From Alistipes sp. (lineage in GTDB: Bacteria; Bacteroidota; Bacteroidia; Bacteroidales; Rikenellaceae), in assembly GCF_020026455.1 (NCBI RefSeq), contig NZ_JAHHQJ010000009.1:37317-101316 (forward strand): 64,000 bases of DNA. The letters are read 5' to 3'. Positions 43,474 to 52,823 of the stretch are shown one piece after another. The position numbers and the translations under genes are program-made. Position 1 is the first letter of the stretch; every line of letters begins with the position of its first letter. A model generated the notes under the pieces. The model saw only the letters and a program-made list of their open reading frames with translations, did not search any database and was not told where the DNA came from.

Positions 43474-46264
43474 AAGTGTTGTCGTTGGTGCTGTCAAAGT
43501 TCTCCTCGGTAATTGCAAAGTCGACTGCCAGGCTGGCTACATAGGAGACGGCCTTGTTGGTATCACTGTGCGGAAATGCGATGGCAAATCCGATGAACGG
43601 CTCGTCGTCTTTCGTATAGGAGACAGCATTCTTTACTCCAGACATATTGGAATATTCCGGATTCAGTGGATAAATCATGAGCAGGGGCGTCTCTTTCGAT
43701 CGGAATTCCTGTCTGACGAGCTGCGGTGAAGGATATTCGTGTTTCCACTCTTCTTTAGCCGTGGTCTTTCGGATTCTGGTCTCATCAAGGGCTTTCGCCA
43801 ACATACCTTCAGGAAGATCTATGAATTCATCGGCCGGATTACCCACGATATGGTTCTTGCGGATGTAGTATGTTCCGGCATTTTGTGCATCCTGTGCCTG
43901 CCGGCGTATGAAGCATCCTGCCTGTACGCCGTTCGAAAAGGTATGGACGCATGTGTTGCCATCTGCATTCTTGCTCATCAGTGCGATATTCCAGGAAACA
44001 AGTTCTCCCACATCGTTCAGTTCCCGGACATAGTCGCATATGAGGTCAAGATTGACCTTGGTCAGGGACTCCGGCAATTGGAACCGAGACAGGTAGTCGC
44101 AGACGGTATCGGAAGATATGCCGGTCCACAGATAATCGCTTTTGATTCTGTCGGGAGTCCCGAGTTCTGAAAGCAGACTGTCCGTTGTCGCCAGATTGTT
44201 CCGTTTGGAGGCCGGATCCCGGAGCAGCTGGTAGGTCTCTACCAGACGACCGGCCCACGAGACCTGAATGTTCTTCGTGTGACGCATCTTGGATATGGAC
44301 GTTATCTGCAACTGTCCGGGATGCGTGCGAACCTTCAGGGCATAGTTCTCCGGCGTCCCGCCTGATTCGGCCAGATATCTGAACTCTTCTCGAAGTTCGT
44401 CGCTGGCAAGCGTTATGTGGCGGTACCATTCGTTCAGTTCATTACTGGTGAAGAGTCTGCAAAGATCCATATATCCGGGACGATATCCGAACCATCGTCC
44501 CATCTGCATCAGCGTATCGTACATTTTCGATGCACGCAGGAAATAGCTTACGGACAAACCTTCGAGCGTCAACCCTCGTGACAGCTTGTCTCCGCCGATG
44601 GCAATGACCGATATGCCGTTCTTTTCATTTTCGTAATAGGTCAGATTGTCTCCGGATGTTCCGTTGATGGACTTGACTTCTATCTTCTGCACGGCTCGAT
44701 AGAGCAGAGGCTTGATCTCCTCCCATGTATGACGCCTTATTCTGTTGTCGATGCAAGAAAGAACCGGTGAATCCATGATTTCTCTTGTAATGGTACGATA
44801 AGAACGGTAGTCTGGTGTATCCTCCTCGAAAATCATGCGGAGTTCTTCCAGCATGGTCGAATCATTTGCCTCGATTTCGCTCTTGTAGTATTTGAACAGA
44901 TGGTCGATAATCTCCTTGAGATGATTCTGCCATGCCTGAAAACGTGAGACGTGAATCAGCATGGAGTTGTGCTTGTTTTCCTGACCGCGGGCAATGCGAA
45001 TGGCACAAGTAACGATAAAACACTTGATGGCTGTTCTTAACGATTGCGGAATATCATCTATCGTCGGTTTGGGATCGTCTCTTTTGTGACCTGCAGACAC
45101 AAAGCTGTCGTTGTCAGTAACCGGGAAAACAATGGGCAGAAGATCCTCGTTCCCATCGGGATCAGCCGAAGTGCCGAAGACCTTTTCGGGGCCGACGTAG
45201 TTGTCCGGAGTCGGAAGGTTGATGATGAAATCCTTGGGGAAAAGATCGTCCTTGTCGAGAGGAATAAAGATGTTGGCAAACGGAGTAGCCGTATAGCCGA
45301 CATAGGCGGACCGATTGAACAGTTTGATGATCTTGCAGATATTTCCGTTTATGGCGGTCGGGTCATCACCGGCCCGACTGGTATTTATGGAGGCATTGTC
45401 CGCTTCGTCATCAACAAGCAGCAGGGACTTGTTGGCTATGACATTATCAGTGGACTGCGATTCTAACCAACTGTACAGCCGCTTGAGTACGGAAACGTTT
45501 TTTTTGATCACGAGAATGATCGGCTGTGGATTGTTGAAGTTGAAACCGGCCGTATTTGCCGCCTGTTTTGTAAAATCACCCCGTTCGGTGCTGGTCGTGT
45601 AGGAGTTTGCGATGGCTTTGTCAAAACCGGGAATCAGACCTACTCCGATACGTATGGTTTGGTTCATGTTGTAGGCTCTGGTATTTTGCGTGTCGAATCC
45701 CAGAAAACCTTCGTCAATGCGGGTCTGTGTCTGACTTCTTAAATTGTTGTGTATGCCGGCCAGAATGATGATCAGGTTGAATCCGGCATCGGCAGCCTTG
45801 CAGATCAGCCCCGTATAGTTGGCGGTTTTGCCGGACTGGACCTGTCCGACGACAAGTCCTTTCTTGTTGATGATGATGTCGCTGCGCTGTGGATTAAACA
45901 GCTTGTCCAGAATACGGTCGGTCAGATCATCCAGTTGGAAGATAACCTCGGGGGCAAAATGCTTCTGTTCGGCCAGGTATTTCTTGTACCGGGTCCAGAA
46001 CAGCCATTCCGAACGACATTCAGCCTTGAATTCCTTCAACCAAGGAATACGGGCATCTCGTCCTTCCAGAATCTGGCAGGTACCTACCTTTACATTATAG
46101 ATGGACAACAGACTTTTCTTCAGCTCAATTTTGTCCAACCCGGCAAACATGGGCAGGCTCGTAACGGTGGAAATGGCTGTATCCATATCGCCGTCACTTA
46201 CTCCGGGTTTGAATCCAATCATGGCCTGGCACATGTTGATTGCCTTTTCGTTCAGTTCATTCAT
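43460..46264 (-). CDS. Z1-domain protein, helicase-like ATPase
   Basis: The protein has 934 residues. A P-loop QVQSGKTANYTGLICKAADA lies near 150, Walker B LLVDDEADNASINTSRAGDD near 285, and motifs V-VI-like GGDKLSRGLTLEGLSVSYFL then MGRWFGYRPGYMDLC near 580. This is a superfamily 2-like motor with the Z1 domain (PF10593 type) at its C-terminal half. It probably moves on DNA for the PD-(D/E)XK partner. Its ATG overlaps the GHKL stop by 4 bases, showing tight coupling. Confidence 0.88.
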   Translation of the reverse strand: MNELNEKAINMCQAMIGFKPGVSDGDMDTAISTVTSLPMFAGLDKIELKKSLLSIYNVKVGTCQILEGRDARIPWLKEFKAECRSEWLFWTRYKKYLAEQKHFAPEVIFQLDDLTDRILDKLFNPQRSDIIINKKGLVVGQVQSGKTANYTGLICKAADAGFNLIIILAGIHNNLRSQTQTRIDEGFLGFDTQNTRAYNMNQTIRIGVGLIPGFDKAIANSYTTSTERGDFTKQAANTAGFNFNNPQPIILVIKKNVSVLKRLYSWLESQSTDNVIANKSLLLVDDEADNASINTSRAGDDPTAINGNICKIIKLFNRSAYVGYTATPFANIFIPLDKDDLFPKDFIINLPTPDNYVGPEKVFGTSADPDGNEDLLPIVFPVTDNDSFVSAGHKRDDPKPTIDDIPQSLRTAIKCFIVTCAIRIARGQENKHNSMLIHVSRFQAWQNHLKEIIDHLFKYYKSEIEANDSTMLEELRMIFEEDTPDYRSYRTITREIMDSPVLSCIDNRIRRHTWEEIKPLLYRAVQKIEVKSINGTSGDNLTYYENEKNGISVIAIGGDKLSRGLTLEGLSVSYFLRASKMYDTLMQMGRWFGYRPGYMDLCRLFTSNELNEWYRHITLASDELREEFRYLAESGGTPENYALKVRTHPGQLQITSISKMRHTKNIQVSWAGRLVETYQLLRDPASKRNNLATTDSLLSELGTPDRIKSDYLWTGISSDTVCDYLSRFQLPESLTKVNLDLICDYVRELNDVGELVSWNIALMSKNADGNTCVHTFSNGVQAGCFIRRQAQDAQNAGTYYIRKNHIVGNPADEFIDLPEGMLAKALDETRIRKTTAKEEWKHEYPSPQLVRQEFRSKETPLLMIYPLNPEYSNMSGVKNAVSYTKDDEPFIGFAIAFPHSDTNKAVSYVASLAVDFAITEENFDSTNDNTYDEQ

Positions 46265-47730
46265 TGCAGTTCGTCTATCAGGTCTTCGTATTCGTTGAAA
46301 GGCTCCATTTGTTTCAGGGCCAGTCTTGACTGTTCAGGAGTCAATCCCCGATCCAGTTGCCTTTCATGGATTTGTTTTATCATTGTGCGGAGTAACCTGG
46401 GATCCATGTCCGAATAGGGCTGTTTCTGGCTGTCGTCATCGTTGGCCTCCCGTACATAGATGGTTTTGGCGGGTATGGATTCCTCCACGAATTTCAGCAG
46501 CATGTCAATAGCCTGGTCCGGGTTCTCTTTGGCAAGCTCTCGAATATTACGGACAAGCGCATGTTCCCGATTAACGACAAAAGACCATTTGTTGTCCTTT
46601 TTCTTTTCCAGCCAAAGACTTTGGAAATCCTGTCCGGCACGTTGTCTGAGGATTCGCCCGCGGTGTCTGTAAACCTCGGATCCTTTGTTGCAGGCCTGTC
46701 TGGCATAGGATTCAAGCTGCTGCCTGCATCCGACGGGGGGCGCCGCCTTGGCTTTTCTGATGTCAATTTGCCAGTCGGAATCCACACTATTGGGCAGATT
46801 GATCTGTATTCGGACCAGTTTGTAAGCCTCTTCCTTGCGAATCAGTCCCAGCCAGTCTCCGGCCAGCAGCAGGCGATCTCCGCGATAGACATAGAATCCC
46901 TGATGGGCTGAAAATCCGAAGATTCCTTCGGCCTGTCTGTATGCGGTTTCCGAAGAGAAGTTGTTCTTGTGGGGCAGGATATATCCCTTTACGGTTACCT
47001 GTTCTCCGATTTGTTCGGACGGCATGATCTGTATCTTGCTCTCCTTTGGGCAGAAGGGATTCCACGGGGCGATTTCATGTCCGCCCCAGTGTATTGCGAC
47101 GGATTTGGCCTCCAGAAACCGGTGAAAGGTCATTGAAAGATGTTTCTTGATCCGATCGAACGCCTCCGAGAACTTTCTTTTGGCATTCTCGTTATCGGCT
47201 TTTGTCGCGGCCGGGATAATCCGGTCCGGATCCGTCCAGATAACGATGGTGCCTGATGCAAGGTCATCCAGTTCATGTTCGAAGCCTTCCGGACACCAAT
47301 GAACCAGTTCCCATCGATCGCATCGAGCAACATGATCCAGACTCCATGTCCAGAATTCGGGAGACCGTCCCTGCATCTTACTCATGACGGTCAGTGTCCG
47401 ACATTGGGAAAAGGATGCAGTTTTCAAACCCAGGCCAAATCGTCCCAGATCCTTTGCCGAACGCTCTTCCAGCGGATTCTGTGCTCCGGGCCGCATGGCC
47501 TGAATAATCTCGTCTCCGGACATGCCGTGTCCATCGTCCCTGATTGTTACGATGGAATCTCCTCCCTTCCAGATCCGGTTGATCCATACATTTTTGGCCG
47601 ATGCCGATATCGAATTGTCCACAATATCGGCAACTGCCGTTTCCAGACTGTAGCCGATGGCTCGGAACGTTTCGATCATCGCTGCAGCCCCCGGAATGGC
47701 TGATGCGGTTTTCAGAGAGGAGAAGTCCAT
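46261..47730 (-). CDS. GHKL ATPase, MORC/MutL-like
   Basis: The protein has 489 residues. The ATP-binding Bergerat fold is in the first 200 residues: AVADIVDNSISASAKNVWI (N box), IRDDGHGMSGDEI (G1) and GRFGLGLKTASFSQ (G2). A middle S5-like part and a charged C-terminus follow. Prokaryotic MORC-like ATPases often travel with methylases, helicases and nucleases in restriction systems. They clamp or rearrange DNA. It lies between dcm (47-base gap) and the Z1 gene (4-base overlap). Confidence 0.9.
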   Translation of the reverse strand: MDFSSLKTASAIPGAAAMIETFRAIGYSLETAVADIVDNSISASAKNVWINRIWKGGDSIVTIRDDGHGMSGDEIIQAMRPGAQNPLEERSAKDLGRFGLGLKTASFSQCRTLTVMSKMQGRSPEFWTWSLDHVARCDRWELVHWCPEGFEHELDDLASGTIVIWTDPDRIIPAATKADNENAKRKFSEAFDRIKKHLSMTFHRFLEAKSVAIHWGGHEIAPWNPFCPKESKIQIMPSEQIGEQVTVKGYILPHKNNFSSETAYRQAEGIFGFSAHQGFYVYRGDRLLLAGDWLGLIRKEEAYKLVRIQINLPNSVDSDWQIDIRKAKAAPPVGCRQQLESYARQACNKGSEVYRHRGRILRQRAGQDFQSLWLEKKKDNKWSFVVNREHALVRNIRELAKENPDQAIDMLLKFVEESIPAKTIYVREANDDDSQKQPYSDMDPRLLRTMIKQIHERQLDRGLTPEQSRLALKQMEPFNEYEDLIDELQ

Positions 47731-47777
47731 GGTTGTAAATGAGATTTATTGCTGGATAAAATAAAGTCTGTATGATT

Positions 47778-49076
47778 TTACAACATTTTCTTGATAGCTT
47801 CGGCAATTCTTTGGGCGAGTACGACCGGTACGGCATTGCCAATCTGTTTGAAGGCGGATGTCCGACTCCCTTCAAAATAGTAATCGTCCGGAAATGACTG
47901 AAGACGGGCCGCCTCCCGAACCGTAATGGAGCGTACCGTTTCCAATGTCGGCTTTAATGTCGGATAGATATAGTAATGACCGTCCATGGCGATGTGAGCA
48001 ACTACAGTGTGACTGCATCCGTAAGGATCGACGACATTGAAACGATTGAGAAAGGCCTCCTTGTTCCGATGAGTCTGCAGTTCAGTCGACAGTTGTGCAT
48101 AGTTCAGCCGGTGGCGCTCATACAACCACCTCTCGACGGCTATCTTGTATATTTTTCGATCATTCTCGTTGGTTGGTCTGGCTACATGCTGAGTTGTAAA
48201 ATCAAGCTCGCCACGTATCCCAGACCGGTCAAGATACGGCATTTCGGACAAGGGCTTGACGTAAGAAACGGCTTCGCAGAATTTCCCTTCACCAGCCTTT
48301 CGCGCTGGCAGATCCGAGAACAGATCTCTTAATACCTGATAGGGACACTTTTCCACGGGCAGTTCCGGATAATGGTACGGGCTTTTCGACCCTTTTACGG
48401 CGCGCTTCCAGCCTACGATAATGACTCTCTGTCGATTTTGCAGAACTCCGTGTTGAGAGGCAACCTGAACCCTGCAGTCCATATCATAGCCAAGTTTGTC
48501 AACCAGTCTTTTGAGATCCGCAAAGGGTTCTCCCCGTTTGGCCGTCAACAAGCCCAATACGTTCTCGAATACAAACATATCGGGATCATAGTGTTCGATA
48601 AATCGAACGTAGTATTTGTACAGCTCGTTTCGAGGATCATTCTCGACCTCCTTGCCCATACGAGCTCTGCCGGCGACGGAATAGGCCTGACAGGGAGGAC
48701 CACCGATGATGATATCCACCTTGCGTTTGCCTTTGAGTTCGTCCACGTTCCTGAAAATATCATCAATCGTATTTTCTCCTATTGTCGCGCAGATCGTGGT
48801 ATTGATTACGCTTTTCGGGACCTGGTTCCAGAGTTTTCGCCCGTCAGTCCCTTCTTCCTTGTGCCTGAGGTAATCTTCATAAATAGAAAGCATGCCATTT
48901 TTCTGAAGATAATGAAATGCCGATCGTGTTTTCAGCGTGTTGCAGGCATCCTTGTTCATCTCGATATGCGCAATTGGCGTATATCCGGCTCTGATGAAGC
49001 CCTCTGAAAGTCCTCCTGCTCCGGCAAACAAGTCTATGAATGTATATGATTTTGTTTTTTTCATTAATTTGGCCAT
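47778..49076 (-). CDS. DNA (cytosine-5) methyltransferase
   Basis: The protein has 432 residues and all C5 methylase motifs: IDLFAGAGGLSEGF (I), GGPPCQAYSVAGRARMG with the catalytic Cys (IV), VFENVLGL (VI), NRQRVIIVGWKR (VIII), and QIGNAVPVVLAQRIAEAI (X). The target domain is between VIII and IX; the site cannot be predicted. It protects host DNA and leads the operon, with vsr at the far end. ATG 49076 is used, but the -7 box ends 12 bases away; ATG 49064 (MKKTKSYTFID) may be the true start. Confidence 0.95.
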   Translation of the reverse strand: MAKLMKKTKSYTFIDLFAGAGGLSEGFIRAGYTPIAHIEMNKDACNTLKTRSAFHYLQKNGMLSIYEDYLRHKEEGTDGRKLWNQVPKSVINTTICATIGENTIDDIFRNVDELKGKRKVDIIIGGPPCQAYSVAGRARMGKEVENDPRNELYKYYVRFIEHYDPDMFVFENVLGLLTAKRGEPFADLKRLVDKLGYDMDCRVQVASQHGVLQNRQRVIIVGWKRAVKGSKSPYHYPELPVEKCPYQVLRDLFSDLPARKAGEGKFCEAVSYVKPLSEMPYLDRSGIRGELDFTTQHVARPTNENDRKIYKIAVERWLYERHRLNYAQLSTELQTHRNKEAFLNRFNVVDPYGCSHTVVAHIAMDGHYYIYPTLKPTLETVRSITVREAARLQSFPDDYYFEGSRTSAFKQIGNAVPVVLAQRIAEAIKKML

Positions 49077-49080
49077 AATA

Positions 49081-49100
49081 TCTGTTACAAAGTTAACAGA
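49081..49100 (-). promoter_or_regulatory. Promoter box with palindrome before the defence operon
   Basis: TCTGTTA and TAACAGA (49081-49087 and 49094-49100) form a 7-bp inverted repeat with a 6-base spacer. The -7 box TAACTTTG (49088-49095, minus strand) lies across it. A protein bound there would block transcription; the methylase or an unseen controller are candidates. No -33 TTTG is seen. Confidence 0.5.
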
Positions 49101-49131
49101 TTTAATTGATGATACGTGTATTTGTTTTTAA

Positions 49132-50279
49132 TTAGTTGCCCCTTAAAAAGCCCATTTTTGCGAGATATTGTTCAGATACAGTATCTCGCAGATTTTTTGA
49201 AGCACGCACCAAAGAGCTTTCATGGCTCTTTTGAAGTTATAGGCCGCAGCCGCCAGCAGTACGTTCACAATATCTCCTACCACACCCTTATCAAAGTTGC
49301 GGCCCAATCGGCAATCAGACTTTAAGTGACCTATTGTTGGTTCTATACCTGCATGTTTACAGAAGAGTTTATGTTTTTTCAGCCTCTGATACCGGCTGTC
49401 TGATTTCCTGGATACATAGGGAATCATAATCTTAGTCCCGTTAATTTCCTTCCGGCCTTTGCGTCCTCTATCACCGGCCTGTACTTTGATCTTTCTTCCG
49501 GTTAACTGTGTTTTACCTGCCCCAAGGAAGACTCGATGGTATGATCGTCATATTCATTGCGAAAGGACATGGCTCCATGAATAATGCAGGACGCAGAACG
49601 GATGATGGACAACTTGTTGCCGAATTCGTATTTCTTATGTTCTTTGCCCTTGCTGATGCATTAGACCTCAGGCTCATGAATGGAATAGATCTTTTTCCGG
49701 CTACTCCGCCTTTGGAAAATCAACACAAAGGTGTAGCTTTGACGAAGAGGAAGGCCCAGTTTTTCCACAATACCAAGAACTTTTTCACGGACTTCTTATG
49801 CAACTTTACATCCGTGGGGTAAGTGATATTCTTTTCCTGAACGCCAGAATCAATAAAGGCCGTATCATGATGGTTATTTTCATCATCCTCGTTATTCACA
49901 CGAATGCTTTCCTGAAAGAGAAGTTCAATTCCCGCTTCACCGATACGTTTGCGGAAATGATCCGGTTCTGAAGAGGCACACGGCATAGACGGAGTGAACT
50001 CCTGCATGCCACAGAAATACGAATAATAAACGTTCTCGCTTCATTGTTCTACCAAAGACTCATCTGACGGATTACGAAGATGCTTCAGAATGAGTAAACC
50101 ACACATTAACCGGATGGGCTTGCCGGGACGGCAGTTGTCCTGGAAAAACAAAGGTTGAAAAGCTGTTTCAATTTTTTCCAATCTATTTTGTCGGCCAACA
50201 GGTAAAGAGGGTGCGATTGGTTCAGCATTTCAGATAGGTGATTAAATAAAGAAGGGATATTATTTGTCTTTATAATCAT
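49132..50279 (-). pseudogene. Degenerate IS5-like transposase gene and element remnant
   Basis: On the minus strand, pieces of one IS5-family transposase follow each other: start ATG 50277-50279 (MIIKTNNIPSLFNHLSEMLN), then GMQEFTPSMPCASSEPDHFR (about 50007) and, in another frame, HAGIEPTIGHLKSDCRLGRN near 49350 with KGVVGDIVNVLLAAAAYNFK to the end. Stops and frameshifts break it in between, including one at VEQ-stop. It ends at TTAGTTGCCCCTTAAAAAG (49132). It once moved but cannot make a full protein now. Confidence 0.85.
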
Positions 50280-50280
50280 A

Positions 50281-50326
50281 AAATCTGCAAGTTTTCTTAT
50301 CTTTAGGTTAAGAAACTTGCAGATTT
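50281..50326. repeat. 14-bp inverted repeat in front of the transposase
   Basis: AAATCTGCAAGTTT (50281-50294) and AAACTTGCAGATTT (50313-50326) are perfect arms with an 18-base spacer. They lie directly before the transposase start. It may be a leader hairpin of the IS that limits outside transcription, or an old terminal structure. Confidence 0.7.
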
Positions 50327-50411
50327 ATCAAACATTTTTATTGATTAAATTAATGAATACCTGCAAATAAAGATGTTTTTAAGAGATGACTAAATATATT
50401 ATTACTAACCT

Positions 50412-50591
50412 TTATTCCATGGGTTTCCACTCCGGGAGTTGGATGGTGTCCCGGATCTCGGGACATCGGATCACCTCGACCGTCGTATCCTCGTAGACGT
50501 TGCAGGCCGTGAAAAGCGAGACGAAGATCGCGCCCCAGGCTGCGGCCAGAAGAACGCAGGTCAGAATCGTTATTATGCGTTTGCGTTTCAT
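50412..50591 (-). CDS. Small lipoprotein of the fimbria cluster (59 residues)
   Basis: The frame starts MKRKRIITILTCVLLAAAWG and continues AIFVSLFTACNVYEDTTVEV, ending LPEWKPME. It has a long hydrophobic stretch and a lipobox-like FTAC, so it is likely an anchored small lipoprotein of about 25 residues after cleavage. The start is 4 bases from the stop of the DUF3868 gene on the same strand, and the start codon spacing supports a real gene. No known family; it is probably an accessory of fimbria assembly. Confidence 0.65.
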   Translation of the reverse strand: MKRKRIITILTCVLLAAAWGAIFVSLFTACNVYEDTTVEVIRCPEIRDTIQLPEWKPME

Positions 50592-50595
50592 GTGT

Positions 50596-52251
50596 TTAGT
50601 CTTTTAACAGTTCCGAAATTTCGGGATCCAGATTCCCCCGGTACTCCATGCGTTCTTCCCGACGGCAGGCTTCGAGGAAGTGTTCGCGCCCCTCGGCCTT
50701 ACGCCCCAGCCGCGAGCAGGCAATGGCCCGCAGGTACTCCGTCTCGGCATCTGTCGGCATCGTCGAGAGCAGCTCCAGCGCCCGCTCGTTGTGGTCCATC
50801 GAGAGGTGCGCCACCACCGTATTGCGGTCGTTATAGTCGTTGAGAATATAGAGCGCCCGGGCATACTGACGTCTCTGCAGCAGCTCCACACCCCGGGCAT
50901 AGGTCGTGTCGAGTTCCGTGGTATGGATCGTATCCTTGACCATCCCCTTGCGGCGGAGGTTGTAGCGGAAGTCCACGGTGCGGAGCTGCGGGTAGATCTC
51001 CTCCTTCAGGTAGGCATACTCCCGGGGAAAACGTTCGCGCAGCAGCCGCTCGCGCCGGTCCGGATTTCGCTCCGCGGAGAGGAGCTCCAGCATCGCCTCG
51101 CGGTTCGTCAGCCCAGGGTCCGTGCGGATGCGGTTCATTAGTTCGGGCCACGCCTCGGCGACCCACCGCACGGTCAGCAGCGTGTCGATATCCCAGCCGT
51201 AACGACGCACCAGGTAGCGTTTCAGCGCCTCGGCTCGTCCCCGCGAGAGGCGTTCGTTGAAGGCGTAGCGGCCCTCCGGTGAGGAGGAGGCCGTGAGGGT
51301 GATCGTATCGACGTAGAACTCCTCCTGCTCAATGATCCGGCGCATCAGGCGTGAGATCTTCTCCAGCTCACGACCGTTGTCGCCCAGCGTATCCACCACA
51401 CGGGTGTCACCCACAAAGAAGCGGATGTAGTTGCGATCCTCCACCGTAACATACTTGTCGATCACACGGATGCTGTAGCGCGGCAGCGTATCGACAAAGG
51501 AGAGCATCGACGAGACAAGGTAGGCCAGCGTATCCGAGGGCGGCAGCCGGTAGGCGCTGTCGTCCACGGCCTGCACCTTCCCCGTGAGCGTGATGAGCAT
51601 CTTCTTCGAGGTCTCGTCCGTCGGTACCTCCTGCGAATAGTAGCAAGTGATCGTGCTGCGGCTCTCGACCAGCGAATCGAGCCGGGCATCCTCCGGGTAG
51701 GGAAACTTCACGAAGCGCTGGAAGGCCGCCTCGCGGCCCAGCGTATCGGGCCGGAAGCGTCGGACATAGGTCTCGTACTGCCAATAGTCGCGCTCCTGCA
51801 ACAGCGAGAAGCGCCCTCCGCGGATCACCAGATCCTCCAGCGGAACGGTCCCGTCGGGCTTGTGCAGCAGGGGCGTAATGACCACGCTGCGGCTGCTGCC
51901 CAGCAGCTGCTTCGGAAGCGTAACCACAAAGTCGAGGTGTACCCGTCCGTTGCGTTCGGGAACCGAGCGGATCTTCGCCACGACCGTCACCTGCTCGATC
52001 TGAAGCGACATGACCCGCTCGCCGTCGGGCAGCGTATCGACCGGAGCCAGGAAGAAGGTATTGCTGTCGCGCTGGAGCCGCACGACCTGCGGCCGGTAGT
52101 CCTGCTGTTGGGCCTGACGTTCCGCGCGCGTAAGTTGCGAGAGGTGCGCCGAGGCGCGTTGACGCTCCAGGCGTGTGGCCACCGAGCAGCCCGTCGCGGC
52201 GCATATTGCAGCGGCGAGCATGCCGCCCAGAATCATTCGTTGCTTTCTCAT
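50596..52251 (-). CDS. DUF3868/OmpA-like fimbria-cluster lipoprotein
   Basis: The protein has 551 residues. The lipoprotein signal ends in CAATGC near 22. Residues about 30-260 match the DUF3868 region, and about 290-390 form an OmpA-like domain (TLTASSSPEGRYAFNERLSR then GRAEALKRYLVRRY) that binds peptidoglycan. A helical repeat end follows (LSMDHNERALELLSTM). DUF3868 genes go with fimbrillin and DUF3575 genes in Bacteroidales, where they are thought to anchor or help assemble fimbriae. It starts 2 bases after the DUF3575 stop. Confidence 0.82.
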   Translation of the reverse strand: MRKQRMILGGMLAAAICAATGCSVATRLERQRASAHLSQLTRAERQAQQQDYRPQVVRLQRDSNTFFLAPVDTLPDGERVMSLQIEQVTVVAKIRSVPERNGRVHLDFVVTLPKQLLGSSRSVVITPLLHKPDGTVPLEDLVIRGGRFSLLQERDYWQYETYVRRFRPDTLGREAAFQRFVKFPYPEDARLDSLVESRSTITCYYSQEVPTDETSKKMLITLTGKVQAVDDSAYRLPPSDTLAYLVSSMLSFVDTLPRYSIRVIDKYVTVEDRNYIRFFVGDTRVVDTLGDNGRELEKISRLMRRIIEQEEFYVDTITLTASSSPEGRYAFNERLSRGRAEALKRYLVRRYGWDIDTLLTVRWVAEAWPELMNRIRTDPGLTNREAMLELLSAERNPDRRERLLRERFPREYAYLKEEIYPQLRTVDFRYNLRRKGMVKDTIHTTELDTTYARGVELLQRRQYARALYILNDYNDRNTVVAHLSMDHNERALELLSTMPTDAETEYLRAIACSRLGRKAEGREHFLEACRREERMEYRGNLDPEISELLKD

Positions 52252-52253
52252 GG

Positions 52254-52811
52254 CTAAAACAGATAGGCAAACGACACCTCCAGGCGGGAAGGGGCCAAGG
52301 TCCAGCGTCGCGAGTGGTAGATATATTCGTCGTCCCAGTCCGAGACCGTAGGGTCACGTCGGGTATCCTTCGTATGGAAGAGCCCGAGGCCCCCCTCTAC
52401 GGCCACGCTCCACCGTTTGGAGAGCATCCACGAATAGCCGCAGGAGAGGCCCGCGCCCCATGCCCGGCCGTCGTAGCGGCGCGTGCGGCGGCCGACAAGG
52501 TAATTGACATGCGAGAGTTGCGCACCCACAAAGGGGCCGACCTGCGTTTCGTAGAACCAGTAGCGGGCGCCAAGTTGCGCAGCACGAAACGAGGTGGCAA
52601 GATCCTCCGTGCGCACGGGATTCCAGAACAGCGCTCCCCCCAACGACCAGCGGTCCGTCAGGGCCACCTCGACGCCGAGGTTCAGCGTCGCCGTACAGGC
52701 TGCCAACGCATTGGCACGCACGGCGAAGATCTGTGCCGCAGCCTTGTGGGGTTCGCCCCACAAGGCCATGAGCAGCACCGTCAGAATCGGTATGATTTGT
52801 CGTCGTTTCAT
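52254..52811 (-). CDS. DUF3575 outer-membrane protein of the fimbria cluster
   Basis: The protein has 185 residues: signal peptide MKRRQIIPILTVLLMALWG, then a small beta-barrel pattern (NLGVEVALTDRWSLGGALFW near 45, GARYWFYETQVGPFVGAQLS near 85) and the barrel end LEVSFAYLF. The DUF3575 family is found next to DUF3868 and fimbrillin genes. A role in the outer membrane during fimbria assembly is inferred. The gene is 12 bases from the DUF4906 gene. Confidence 0.82.
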   Translation of the reverse strand: MKRRQIIPILTVLLMALWGEPHKAAAQIFAVRANALAACTATLNLGVEVALTDRWSLGGALFWNPVRTEDLATSFRAAQLGARYWFYETQVGPFVGAQLSHVNYLVGRRTRRYDGRAWGAGLSCGYSWMLSKRWSVAVEGGLGLFHTKDTRRDPTVSDWDDEYIYHSRRWTLAPSRLEVSFAYLF

Positions 52812-52823
52812 CGTCTTTGCATT

